The notes below the pieces were generated by a model, which worked only from the letters and a program-made list of their open reading frames with translations, was not told where the DNA came from and made no database searches. A stretch of DNA of 64,000 nucleotides, taken from positions 124,001 to 188,000 of the forward strand of contig NZ_JACONZ010000003.1 in assembly GCF_014287275.1 (NCBI RefSeq), in the 5' to 3' direction. This DNA is from Anaerofilum hominis. GTDB lineage: Bacteria; Bacillota; Clostridia; Oscillospirales; Ruminococcaceae. Every line of letters starts with the position of its first letter. Positions within the stretch are counted from its first letter, which is position 1. Made by a program: the position numbers and the translations under genes. This document shows, one piece after another, positions 53,762-61,278 of this stretch.

Positions 53762-54793
53762 TTGCAGGAGCTGGAAGAGATCCTCCGGGCCCACGCGGCC
53801 CGTTATCCGGCGATGGAAGCTGCGGATTATGTAAAGCTCATCTATCAAAACGAGTTCGGCGGCTGCCCCGCGGCGGCGCGGGACGGCGAAAAGGAACGCG
53901 CTGTCCCGCCCGCGGGCGGCCCCCTTTGCGAGCCCATCGGCGGCGGTCTGTGCCGGGTGCACCTGGCGGCGCTGCCGCAGGGCGCGGGCCCGGCCCTGGA
54001 CCGGCTGGCTTTGGCCACGGCGCGGGAAGCTGCGGGCAGCCGCGAGCGCTTTTTGCAAAAACTGGAGCTGCTGCGCGGCCTGTGCGCCGCCGGACAGCTG
54101 CCGCTGGACAGCGCCGCGCTGGAAGCGTTTCTCGCGCAGGGGGGCGCCGCCGGGCCGTGCCCGCCCCACAGCGGCGCGTACCAGGCCGCTTACGCCCCCG
54201 GTTACCGGGTGCTGCGGCAGAGCTATGCGGACATGCTGCCCGCGTTTTTGGAGGCGGAACGGGTGGCTGCCCGCGGCGGTGTGCTGGCGCTGGACGGCCG
54301 CTGCGCCAGCGGCAAAAGCACGCTGGCAGAGCTGATCGGCAGGGTGTACGGCTGCCCGGTGTTCCATCTGGACGATTATTTTTTACCGCCTGAGCTGCGC
54401 ACGCCGGAAAGGTTTGCACAGCCGGGGGGCAATGTCCACTACGAGCGCTTTGAGCAGGAGATCCTGCGCCCCTTTACCGGGGGCGGGGAGGTGGTTTTCC
54501 GCGCTTTTGACTGCCACGCGATGGCCATGAGACCGCCGGTCACGGTGCCCACCGCGCCGTTTGCGGTGGCGGAGGGCTGCTATGCCCTGCACCCGTCGCT
54601 GCGCGGCTATTACGCGGGGGCGGTCTTTTTGACCCACACCCCTGAAAAGCAGCGTCAGCGTCTGATGGCGCGCAGCCCCAAGATGCTGGAACGGTTTGAA
54701 AAGGAGTGGATCCCGCTGGAGGAGCGGTATTTTTCCGCCTGCGGCGTGGAGCAGTTCTGCGGCGTGACGGTGGACACCACCGACCTGTTCTGA
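53762..54793 (+). CDS. uridine kinase-like protein with N-terminal domain of unknown function
   Basis: 343 residues from TTG 53762 (GTG 53756 is an alternative). Residues 1-170 form a domain I do not recognise, with YVKLIYQNEFGGCP and the IGGGLCRVHLAAL strand. From about residue 178 there is a P-loop kinase: LALDGRCASGKSTLAELIG (Walker A), FHLDDYFLPPELRTPERF (Asp-Asp-Tyr, typical of uridine kinase/phosphoribulokinase), then GGNVHYERF and VAEGCYALHPSLR. This looks like a fused nucleoside kinase. AAAGGAG at 53746-53752 supports the start. Confidence 0.72.
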   Translation: MQELEEILRAHAARYPAMEAADYVKLIYQNEFGGCPAAARDGEKERAVPPAGGPLCEPIGGGLCRVHLAALPQGAGPALDRLALATAREAAGSRERFLQKLELLRGLCAAGQLPLDSAALEAFLAQGGAAGPCPPHSGAYQAAYAPGYRVLRQSYADMLPAFLEAERVAARGGVLALDGRCASGKSTLAELIGRVYGCPVFHLDDYFLPPELRTPERFAQPGGNVHYERFEQEILRPFTGGGEVVFRAFDCHAMAMRPPVTVPTAPFAVAEGCYALHPSLRGYYAGAVFLTHTPEKQRQRLMARSPKMLERFEKEWIPLEERYFSACGVEQFCGVTVDTTDLF

Positions 54794-54953
54794 GCTTTGC
54801 GCCCGGGAGGGCGGAGGCCCTGCGCAGGGCGGGCCCGCCCGGTGGAGGAACACAGAAAAAAGCGGCCCTCCGAGCGGCGGGAAAGGCGCTGCGGGCCCGG
54901 GGCTCCTGCCTTTTGCCCTGCCGCGCGGCGGCCCCGGACAAAAAACGATAAAA

Positions 54954-54987
54954 CGATCCCCCGCGGCTTTTCCGCCGCGGGGGATCG
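54954..54987 (+). terminator. bidirectional terminator
   Basis: CGATCCCCCGCGGC and GCCGCGGGGGATCG with a TTTTC-type loop, A-tract before and T-rich after, lying between convergent genes. Confidence 0.88.
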
Positions 54988-54994
54988 CCTGTTT

Positions 54995-55483
54995 TCAGGC
55001 GGTGACGTCGCTTTTGATGTGGAAAAAGGGGTAGGTGCTGTACATGATCAAAAAAGTGCCGCAGGCCAAATATTGAAAAAAGAAGAGCGGTTCTGCAGGG
55101 ACGCTTTCTTTGTAGGAAAAAAAGGCAAGAGAGTTCAGATGAATAAAAAAGGGAAAGAGCAGCTGTACAAAAATGCAGCCCGTGACGATCAGGGCTTTTA
55201 GGAGGACCGAGCGGCACAAAAGGTGAGACAGGATGACAGCTGCCAGAAAGATCAGGAAAAACACCAGGTAGATCTGGAGGGCTTTTCTATAAGCTGCCGC
55301 GGCTTGATGGGACAGAAGAGGATAGCCCCTAAAGAGCTGATAACTTTTGATACAAGAATAAAGCCCGCCTGAAAATAAAAGCAGGTCGACCAGCAGCATG
55401 AACTTTTTTAATTTGGTGGAAATAGAAAATACGAGCCAGGAGAAATAGAAGATGACAATGGATACCCCGATCGAAGCATACAT
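54995..55483 (-). CDS. AT-rich four-helix membrane protein, unrecognised
   Basis: 162 residues with four strong hydrophobic segments (about 4-22, 33-50, 75-98 and 105-125) and a final FLIMYSTYPFFHIKSDVTA. No family was recognised. Its base composition is clearly more AT-rich than its neighbours, which suggests recent acquisition. ATG 55483 follows CGGAGGGATC. It is divergent from the XRE-membrane regulator at 55843 and is a natural candidate for its control. Confidence 0.7.
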   Translation of the reverse strand: MYASIGVSIVIFYFSWLVFSISTKLKKFMLLVDLLLFSGGLYSCIKSYQLFRGYPLLSHQAAAAYRKALQIYLVFFLIFLAAVILSHLLCRSVLLKALIVTGCIFVQLLFPFFIHLNSLAFFSYKESVPAEPLFFFQYLACGTFLIMYSTYPFFHIKSDVTA

Positions 55484-55842
55484 CTTGATCCCTCCGCTCA
55501 AATTCAAATAAAATGACGGATAAAAGAAAAAACCTGTGAGGGCGGCTTGACTGCATTTATTATAAAGCTTTTTGGCAGGGGATAAAATCGACGATTTTTA
55601 TAAATTTTTTATTGAAATTATTCTCAGTACTGTAAAAGCAGGATCTTGCAGCACGGATCGCCGGGGAAGCACAAGAACGGGCGTTTTTCCGCTTTTGAGA
55701 AAGGGGAAACGCAAAACAGCGGAAAAGCAACCCAGGGTTGCGGCGATTGGTCGTGTTTGGGGATAGAAAACAGCGCCGGGCCGGGGTATCCTGAAACCAC
55801 GCCGGGGCGCGCCGGGTCGATAGGATAAGGAGGTACGAAACA
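55484..55842 (+). other. 359-bp divergent control region
   Basis: AT-rich for the first 150 bp, then GC-rich. It must hold promoters for both flanking genes, but no hexamer pair stood out. GATAAAATCGACGATTTTTATAA (split at about 55580-55602) has dyad character (AAAATCGTCGATTTT type). Confidence 0.5.
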
Positions 55843-56661
55843 ATGTTGTCAGAAACCACATTTGGGGAAAGGCTGCTGCGGCTGCGCAGGGAAAAGGGGC
55901 TTTCCCAGGAGGCGCTGGCCGAGATGCTGGACACCACCCGGCAGGCGGTCAGCAAATGGGAAAACGGCCAGGGGATGCCTGAGGCGGAAAAGCTTCTGGT
56001 ACTGTCGGATGTTTTTGGGGTGCCGGTGGACGGACTGCTGCGGGACGGCGGGAGCTGCGAAAAAACACCGGGAGGCAGCCCGGGCTTTTATGTGAGCCGG
56101 GAAAAAGCGGAGTCCTGGCTGTGTTATGAGAGCGCCATGACAAAACGGATCGGCCTTGGGGCCTTTGTGCTGCTGCTCGTCCCCATGCTGTTTCTGCTTC
56201 TGCCCGGGGGCGGCCCTCTTTTGGGGGCGCTTTGCGCGGCGGCCGCGGCGACGGGGCTGGGCATCGTTCTGGCGGCCTGCCTGAACGACAAAGAGTATCA
56301 GTACCGGGCCCTCAAGCAAAATCCGCTGATCTTTGACCCCCGCTATCTGACGGAACTCAGAGGGCGGTCCGAGCAGATGAAAAAGAGGTATGTCCGCCGC
56401 ATTCTGTGCAGCGTCGGGGCGCTGTTCGCGGGCGGCGCGGCTTTGGCGGCCCTCCGGGGGCACGCGGGGCTGCTGCGGGCCTGCGGGGCCGGGTATGCCC
56501 TTGTGGCGGCGGGGGCCGCAGTCACGCTTTTTCACAGCTTTTCGATGATCGACGCCTACGAGCTATTGGCGGAAAATGAGCGCTGGACCGGCAGCCTGGC
56601 CTATCGTCTGCTCTGGGGGAGAAAGAAAAAGCCCGGCGCGGAGCAGGCCGGGGACAGATAA
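55843..56661 (+). CDS. XRE-family regulator with C-terminal membrane domain
   Basis: 272 residues. A Cro/C1 HTH (FGERLLRLRREKGLSQEALAEML, then TTRQAVSKWENGQGMPEAEKL, residues about 7-62) is followed by a linker, two paired helices (about 105-150), a charged loop with KEYQYRALKQNPLIFDP, and two more helices (185-235). Such one-component membrane-tethered regulators are common in Clostridia; the signal is unknown. ATG 55843 follows AAGGAGG. A 25-bp piece of the gene (56031-56055) recurs exactly at 56688-56712. Confidence 0.88.
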   Translation: MLSETTFGERLLRLRREKGLSQEALAEMLDTTRQAVSKWENGQGMPEAEKLLVLSDVFGVPVDGLLRDGGSCEKTPGGSPGFYVSREKAESWLCYESAMTKRIGLGAFVLLLVPMLFLLLPGGGPLLGALCAAAAATGLGIVLAACLNDKEYQYRALKQNPLIFDPRYLTELRGRSEQMKKRYVRRILCSVGALFAGGAALAALRGHAGLLRACGAGYALVAAGAAVTLFHSFSMIDAYELLAENERWTGSLAYRLLWGRKKKPGAEQAGDR

Positions 56662-56687
56662 GGAGAGCAGGGTCCGGGCATGGGCTG

Positions 56688-56712
56688 CGGACTGCTGCGG
56701 GACGGCGGGAGC
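56688..56712 (+). repeat. exact 25-bp copy of part of the upstream XRE gene
   Basis: Identical to 56031-56055 (encoding GLLRDGGS in the XRE gene). It lies 27 bases after that gene's stop, and the following bases also read like a decayed continuation. Confidence 0.85.
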
Positions 56713-56769
56713 GGCAAACAGGCCAAAAGGGTGGCGTCTCCCTCTTCGCTCTTTCCCGGATAAAAAACA

Positions 56770-56797
56770 GGCGGGCAGCTGGAAAAGCTGCCCGCTT
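56770..56797 (+). terminator. terminator-like hairpin
   Basis: GGCGGGCAGCT pairs with AGCTGCCCGC around GGAAA, followed by TTTC. It lies between convergent genes. Confidence 0.7.
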
Positions 56798-56875
56798 TCG
56801 ATCGTTTTTCAGTAGGGCTGCCGGGCAGCCGGAAAAGCGGCCGCCTGCCGTGCGCCTGTTTTTGTTTCCGCCGCT

Positions 56876-57604
56876 TTATCCGCGCTTCATGCTGTTCAGC
56901 AGCGCCTTGTCCTCGGGGCTGACCCGGTAGCTCTCGCGGCATTTCTGCAGCGCTTTGTTGTAGGTGAAATCGTCCAGATGATTGTCCTGAAAGAGGGCCA
57001 GCGTCCTGTCCCGGAACTTGACGAAACAGACCGACAGCGCCCAGGCTGCGGCCATCTTGTAATAATAGCCCTCGTGCTGCGTTTCGTCCAGCAGGGCAAG
57101 CACCTGGTCGATGGCGGCCTCGGTCACGAAAAAGTCCAGCAGGCAGACCGCGCCGAACCGCTTTTCGTACTCTCCGGGGCGGGCCATCCAGCCTGCGGCA
57201 AAGGCAAGGCCGCGGGCTGGGTCCTTTGGCAGGACCTTGAAGGTGCTGGCGGCCACATCGCACAGCGCCCAGTTGCTGATGTGGGGCACATAGGCGGCAA
57301 TGCGGTCCGCCGCCTCGTCGTATCCCATACGGGCATAGCCGGTCACCAGCCCGGCCAGCAGCGTCTCTTCATAGCTGTGCGCATGGGCGTAGGCGGCGGC
57401 CAGATAGGCGCGAAAGTCCCCGCGGGCGATCTGTTTTGCCAGCGAGCGCAGCAGCGGCACCCGCACCCCCAGCACATCCTCTACCCCCGGCAGCAGCGAG
57501 GAGTGAAAGCGGCGGTAGCCCTCTTCGGCCAGTTCGCCGCGCAGGTGCGCGGCCAGGGCGGCAAAGTCATCGTCCTGCCAGCGCGCAGCGGAAAGATCCA
57601 TCAT
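56876..57604 (-). CDS. DNA alkylation repair protein (AlkD-like HEAT-repeat glycosylase)
   Basis: 242 residues, nearly all helical. AlkD-type enzymes excise alkylated bases without base flipping. Features are YRRFHSSLLPGVEDVLGVRVPLLRSLAKQIAR at the N-terminus, HSYEETLLAGLVTGYAR, ISNWALCDVAASTFK (the conserved Trp-Asp region) and YYYKMAAAWALSVCFVKF. The conserved Asp of the DNA-contacting WALCD motif is present. ATG 57604 (or the next codon) follows AAAGGAG. Confidence 0.9.
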   Translation of the reverse strand: MMDLSAARWQDDDFAALAAHLRGELAEEGYRRFHSSLLPGVEDVLGVRVPLLRSLAKQIARGDFRAYLAAAYAHAHSYEETLLAGLVTGYARMGYDEAADRIAAYVPHISNWALCDVAASTFKVLPKDPARGLAFAAGWMARPGEYEKRFGAVCLLDFFVTEAAIDQVLALLDETQHEGYYYKMAAAWALSVCFVKFRDRTLALFQDNHLDDFTYNKALQKCRESYRVSPEDKALLNSMKRG

Positions 57605-57693
57605 CCAAAGCTCCTTTTATCCGGGCGTGCCGGCGGCGGAAACGCTGTCCGCCCGGCGCGCCCTGTTTTTTGGCCCTCCCGTTCCGCCGCGGC

Positions 57694-60600
57694 TCACAGG
57701 ATATAAAATCCCCAGCCGGGCAGCCATTTCAGCAGCGCGGCGTAAGACGAAGACACCGGCAGGCCGGAGAGCACCGGGAAGAAAAAGATAAATAGCCCCG
57801 CGGCCAGCGCCACGGCGCCGATGCAGGCGGCGCGCCCTGCGCGCGGGCGGGTCTCCAGCAGGCGGCTGAGGAAAAGGCCCAGCGCCAGCAGCGCAAAGGG
57901 CATGGCTGCGAAATAGTGGTAGATAAAGGTGGCGCGGGAGATAAAGACCCAGGGCAGATACTGGGCCGCGAACAGGATCAGCAGAAAAAGGACGGCCGGC
58001 TTTTTTTTGCAGCGGCCGGAGACCAGACGCCAAAGCAGCCAGAGCAGAGCCGCCAGGCCGCCCCACCAGACCACCGGGTTGCCGAAAGCGGCGATGCTGG
58101 CCACCGTGCCCGCGGGCAGGCGGGAGCCCATATAGTACCACACCGGCCGCAGCATCAGCGGCCAGCTGTACCAGCGGGATTCAAAGGGGTGGGTGGAGGT
58201 GAGCTGGCTGTGATAGCTGAACATCACCTGCTGGGACTGCAGGATGCTGGCAAAGGTGAAGCCGCCGCTTTTCTCGAACAAGAGCGGCAGGTAAGAGGCG
58301 GCATAGATCGCCAGCGGCACGGCCACATAAAAGATCAGGCCGGTGCGGATGGCAAAGCAAAAGTCCCGCCGGAAGAGGGTCTCCTTGTCGGTCTCACTGC
58401 CGGGCGCGCTTTGGATGCAGCGCCAGCGGCCGTACAGGGCCAGGAAATAGACCGCCGCCAGCCCCAGCCCGGCATATACGCCGGTCCATTTGCTGGCGCA
58501 GCCAAGGCCGAAAGCCACCCCGCCCAGCGCGGCGGGCAGCAGGGCGCCTTTGCTGCCGTGCGCCACATAGGTCTGGCAGAACCAGAGCATGAAGTAAGCG
58601 CCCAGCAGTACAAACAGCACCACAAATACGTCGATGGTCGCGATGCGGGACTGGGTGTAACGCATGAAGTCCAGCGCAAACAGGCCGGTCACACAGAGGA
58701 CGGGCCAGAATTTTTTGAGCAGCCGCCGGGCCAGCAGATAAAAAACGGGGACCATCGCAATGCCGAACAACACCCCCATGATGCGCCAGCCGACGGGGTT
58801 CATGCCGAACAGCGCGATGCCCAGCGCGATAAAGTCCTTGCCCAGGGGCGGATGGGTGGTCTCGTAGATCGGCAGCCCGTGCAGCGTTTCATAGCCGGTG
58901 CGCCCGTGGTAGATCTCGTCGAAATACATGCCGTTGAGCTGACTGGGCCGGTCGGGCAGGGTCCCCTGTTCGTCAAACAGCGCCTCGCCCCCCGCCGAGA
59001 CGGACACGGCGGGGATGGCGCTGCCGGCCGCATCGGCAAAGACGATCTCGTTTACCGGCACGCCTGTCACGGTGACCGTGAGCCGCCCGGCCGCAAAAGC
59101 GGCGTTCTGTACCTGCCAGGAAAAGCAGGACCCGCCGGAGAGGGGGAATTCGCAGAGCACCGCGCCGTCCTCGCCGGTCACCGTCACAAGCCCCGAGGCC
59201 GCGCCCGGCAGCAGGATGCCCGGATAGACCCAGACGCTGGCGACCGGCCCGGGGCCCTGCAGCTCCACCTGCACCGCGCCGCTGCCCGAGGGGACATAGG
59301 CGCGCTCAGGTACGTTGACGGTGCCGAGGTAGGGCAGCGAAAGACAGGCTGTGAACAGGGTGAGCAGCAAGATGGCCAGCGTGTCGCGCCGCTGCCAGCG
59401 GGGGACGGGGTCCGGGCCGGGCGCAGAGAGATGCAGCGCCGCGGCGGGACGCTTTGCGTCCCGGGTTTGCGCCCGATAGACCGACTTTTTTGCAGCGGCG
59501 GCCGGGCCGGCGGCTGTCTTTGGGGCCTCGCCCTGCCCCAGCAGCCGGAAACAGACCCAGGCCAGCCAGCAGAAGCCCGCGGTGGACGCCAGCCCGGTGG
59601 CCCGCACCAGAAAGGTGGAAAAACCGCTTTCGAGGAACTGATCTGCCCCCACGTTGTAATAGACAACGGCCATGTTTACCAGCAGGGTGAAAGAAAAGAG
59701 CGCCGCCACGCGGGGCAGGCGGCGGTCGCCGCAGAGCGCCCAGGCTGCCAGCAAAAAGACCACGGCGGGAAAGATGTACCGCTCGTGCATCTGATGGGCA
59801 AAGGTGAAGATGCCGCAGCCGTAAAACGCGGCCAGCAGCGGCAGGTTGAAACAGCCGTTTTTATAGGAGCGCACGGCCAGCAGCACCAGCGCGGCGGTCA
59901 CCAGCAAAATGCCCAGCAGCCCCCAGCCCTGCCAGCTTAAAAACAGAAATCGATCGGTCATCGGCTTCCAGTTGCCGCCCAGCGCCGCTATAAAATTGAA
60001 AGCGTTGATCGAGGCATAGGGGTAGGAGGAGGCGGTGGTGAAATATTTTTCCAGCAGCCACACCACCGGGGCCTGGCTGCCTGTAAAGGGGGCGGAGAGG
60101 ACGATCACCGTGCCCACGCTGATCAGGGCCCCGGCCAGGGTGCGCAGAAAGGCGTTCCGGCGGGCGCGGCCCTTTTCAAAAAAGACAGGCAGCAGAAAGC
60201 CCAGCGCAAAGACCGGGCCGTACAGCAGCGCCTGCGGCTTGACCAGCAGGGCCAGCCCATACAAAAAGGCGGACAGCAGGCAGCAGCGCTTTGACAGCAG
60301 CAGAAAGCAGGCCAACAGCAGCAGGGCCAGCACCGCGTCCACCTGTTTCCACACCGCGCAGTCAAAGATGAAAGCCGGGTTGAAAGCGGCGCAGGCGGCA
60401 GCGAGCAGCGCCCCCCGCCGCCCGGCGCGGGGCAGGGCGGCGCGATAGAGCAGCGCAGCAAGGCCGAGGTCGCAGAGCACCGGCGCCAGACAGAGGACCA
60501 GCAGCGCGGATGCAGAGAGGTCCGTGAAGCCCAGCGCCTGGATGACCCGGCCGGCGGCCCAGAGCACAAACATATAACCCGGGGGATAATCGGCGAAAAA

Positions 60601-60792
60601 ACCGCCGGTGTAAAACCCGGCCAGACCCCGCTCGTTCAGAAGCCTTGCCCAGGCGGAGAATGTGTTGGTATCATAGAGATAGCCGTCGGTCGTGACCACC
60701 AGCAGCACCCGGATCGCCAGCGCACCCAGCAGCAGGGCCAAGAGCCCGCCGGGCAGAGCGCTTTTTTTCCCCAAAGCCTGCTTATCCTCCAT
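57694..60792 (-). CDS. double GT-C membrane glycosyltransferase (GT87-like fused to PMT/GT39)
   Basis: 1032 residues with about twenty or more helices. Residues 1-430 resemble GT-C mannosyltransferases of the GT87/DUF2029 type: YDTNTFSAWARLLNERGLAGFY, DYPPGYM, then LLVKPQALLYGP and AHQMHERYIFP. Residues 470-610 are a soluble beta-rich insert. From about residue 640 there is a protein O-mannosyltransferase unit: FDEIYHGRTGYETLHG, ETTHPPLGKDFIALGIALFG, FMRYTQSRIATIDVF and GCASKWTGVYAG. The Asp-Glu of FDEIYH is the usual catalytic pair. The donor should be a polyprenyl-phosphate sugar. Two full GT-C units in one chain is unusual. Confidence 0.87.
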   Translation of the reverse strand: MEDKQALGKKSALPGGLLALLLGALAIRVLLVVTTDGYLYDTNTFSAWARLLNERGLAGFYTGGFFADYPPGYMFVLWAAGRVIQALGFTDLSASALLVLCLAPVLCDLGLAALLYRAALPRAGRRGALLAAACAAFNPAFIFDCAVWKQVDAVLALLLLACFLLLSKRCCLLSAFLYGLALLVKPQALLYGPVFALGFLLPVFFEKGRARRNAFLRTLAGALISVGTVIVLSAPFTGSQAPVVWLLEKYFTTASSYPYASINAFNFIAALGGNWKPMTDRFLFLSWQGWGLLGILLVTAALVLLAVRSYKNGCFNLPLLAAFYGCGIFTFAHQMHERYIFPAVVFLLAAWALCGDRRLPRVAALFSFTLLVNMAVVYYNVGADQFLESGFSTFLVRATGLASTAGFCWLAWVCFRLLGQGEAPKTAAGPAAAAKKSVYRAQTRDAKRPAAALHLSAPGPDPVPRWQRRDTLAILLLTLFTACLSLPYLGTVNVPERAYVPSGSGAVQVELQGPGPVASVWVYPGILLPGAASGLVTVTGEDGAVLCEFPLSGGSCFSWQVQNAAFAAGRLTVTVTGVPVNEIVFADAAGSAIPAVSVSAGGEALFDEQGTLPDRPSQLNGMYFDEIYHGRTGYETLHGLPIYETTHPPLGKDFIALGIALFGMNPVGWRIMGVLFGIAMVPVFYLLARRLLKKFWPVLCVTGLFALDFMRYTQSRIATIDVFVVLFVLLGAYFMLWFCQTYVAHGSKGALLPAALGGVAFGLGCASKWTGVYAGLGLAAVYFLALYGRWRCIQSAPGSETDKETLFRRDFCFAIRTGLIFYVAVPLAIYAASYLPLLFEKSGGFTFASILQSQQVMFSYHSQLTSTHPFESRWYSWPLMLRPVWYYMGSRLPAGTVASIAAFGNPVVWWGGLAALLWLLWRLVSGRCKKKPAVLFLLILFAAQYLPWVFISRATFIYHYFAAMPFALLALGLFLSRLLETRPRAGRAACIGAVALAAGLFIFFFPVLSGLPVSSSYAALLKWLPGWGFYIL

Positions 60793-60933
60793 AGTTCCAC
60801 CTCATCTTCCGCGCCGCACGCGGATTTGTCTGAACCGTTCCCGCCTCTTCGCAGCCGCGCGGCGGGATGCCGCGGGACGGGGACTTGCTCCTGCCCGCGC
60901 AGGGAAAGTCTTTTCCTGCACGGGCAGGGCCTG

Positions 60934-60950
60934 TTATTGCCGTACAATAA
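60934..60950 (+). repeat. dispersed palindrome, copy 4 (short arms)
   Basis: TTATTG-CCGTA-CAATAA, followed by AAAATGATTG and then the GC-rich element, the same order as at 31.1 kb. Confidence 0.7.
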
Positions 60951-60962
60951 AAATGATTGATC

Positions 60963-61030
60963 CTGATGGTCCCGCCCTCGCCGCTGTCGCGGCAGCCGGG
61001 CAGATGGCCGAAAAAACAGCCTGCGGCTAT
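60963..61030 (+). repeat. GC-rich dispersed element, reference copy
   Basis: GATGGTCCCGCCCTCGCCGC, TGTCGCGGCAGCCGGGCAG, ATGGCCGAAAAAACAGCC. Related copies are at 27972-28024 (inverted), 29345-29412 and 31158-31225. The internal GCCGC-TGTC-GCGGC can form a hairpin. Confidence 0.75.
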
Positions 61031-61053
61031 TTTTTATTGCTCCGCAATAAAAA
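61031..61053 (+). repeat. dispersed palindrome, copy 5
   Basis: TTTTTATTGC-TCC-GCAATAAAAA with perfect 10-bp arms (11 if the flanking T/A is counted). Confidence 0.9.
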
Positions 61054-61102
61054 ACAACTGATTTCTATTCGCCGCGGCCTGAGGACAGGCCGCATGGCTG
61101 CT

Positions 61103-61127
61103 AAAAAATAGCCCACGGCTATTTTTT
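61103..61127 (+). terminator. terminator-like palindrome
   Basis: AAAAAATAGCC-CAC-GGCTATTTTTT, 11-bp perfect arms, usable on either strand. Confidence 0.75.
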
Positions 61128-61187
61128 TATCATTATAGCATTTTTACAGCGGCAGGCAAAGAGAAACGCCGGCGGGCAGCCCGCCAT

Positions 61188-61216
61188 TTGACAGCGCCGT
61201 CCGGGTCGGGTAGTAT
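61188..61216 (+). promoter_or_regulatory. promoter of the second YfcC gene
   Basis: Perfect TTGACA (61188-61193), 17 bases, TAGTAT (61211-61216). Confidence 0.78.
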
Positions 61217-61278
61217 GGTACTATCCAAAACGTCAAACGGGAAAGACGGCCCGGCAGGGCCGCCGGGGGGAGCGGCAT

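Larger units (their letters stand above)
60793..61278 (+). other. 486-bp gap packed with palindromic repeats
   Basis: Holds two dispersed palindromes, the reference copy of the GC-rich element, three TAGCC/GGCTA-type hairpins and the promoter of the next gene. No gene is seen. Confidence 0.7.
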
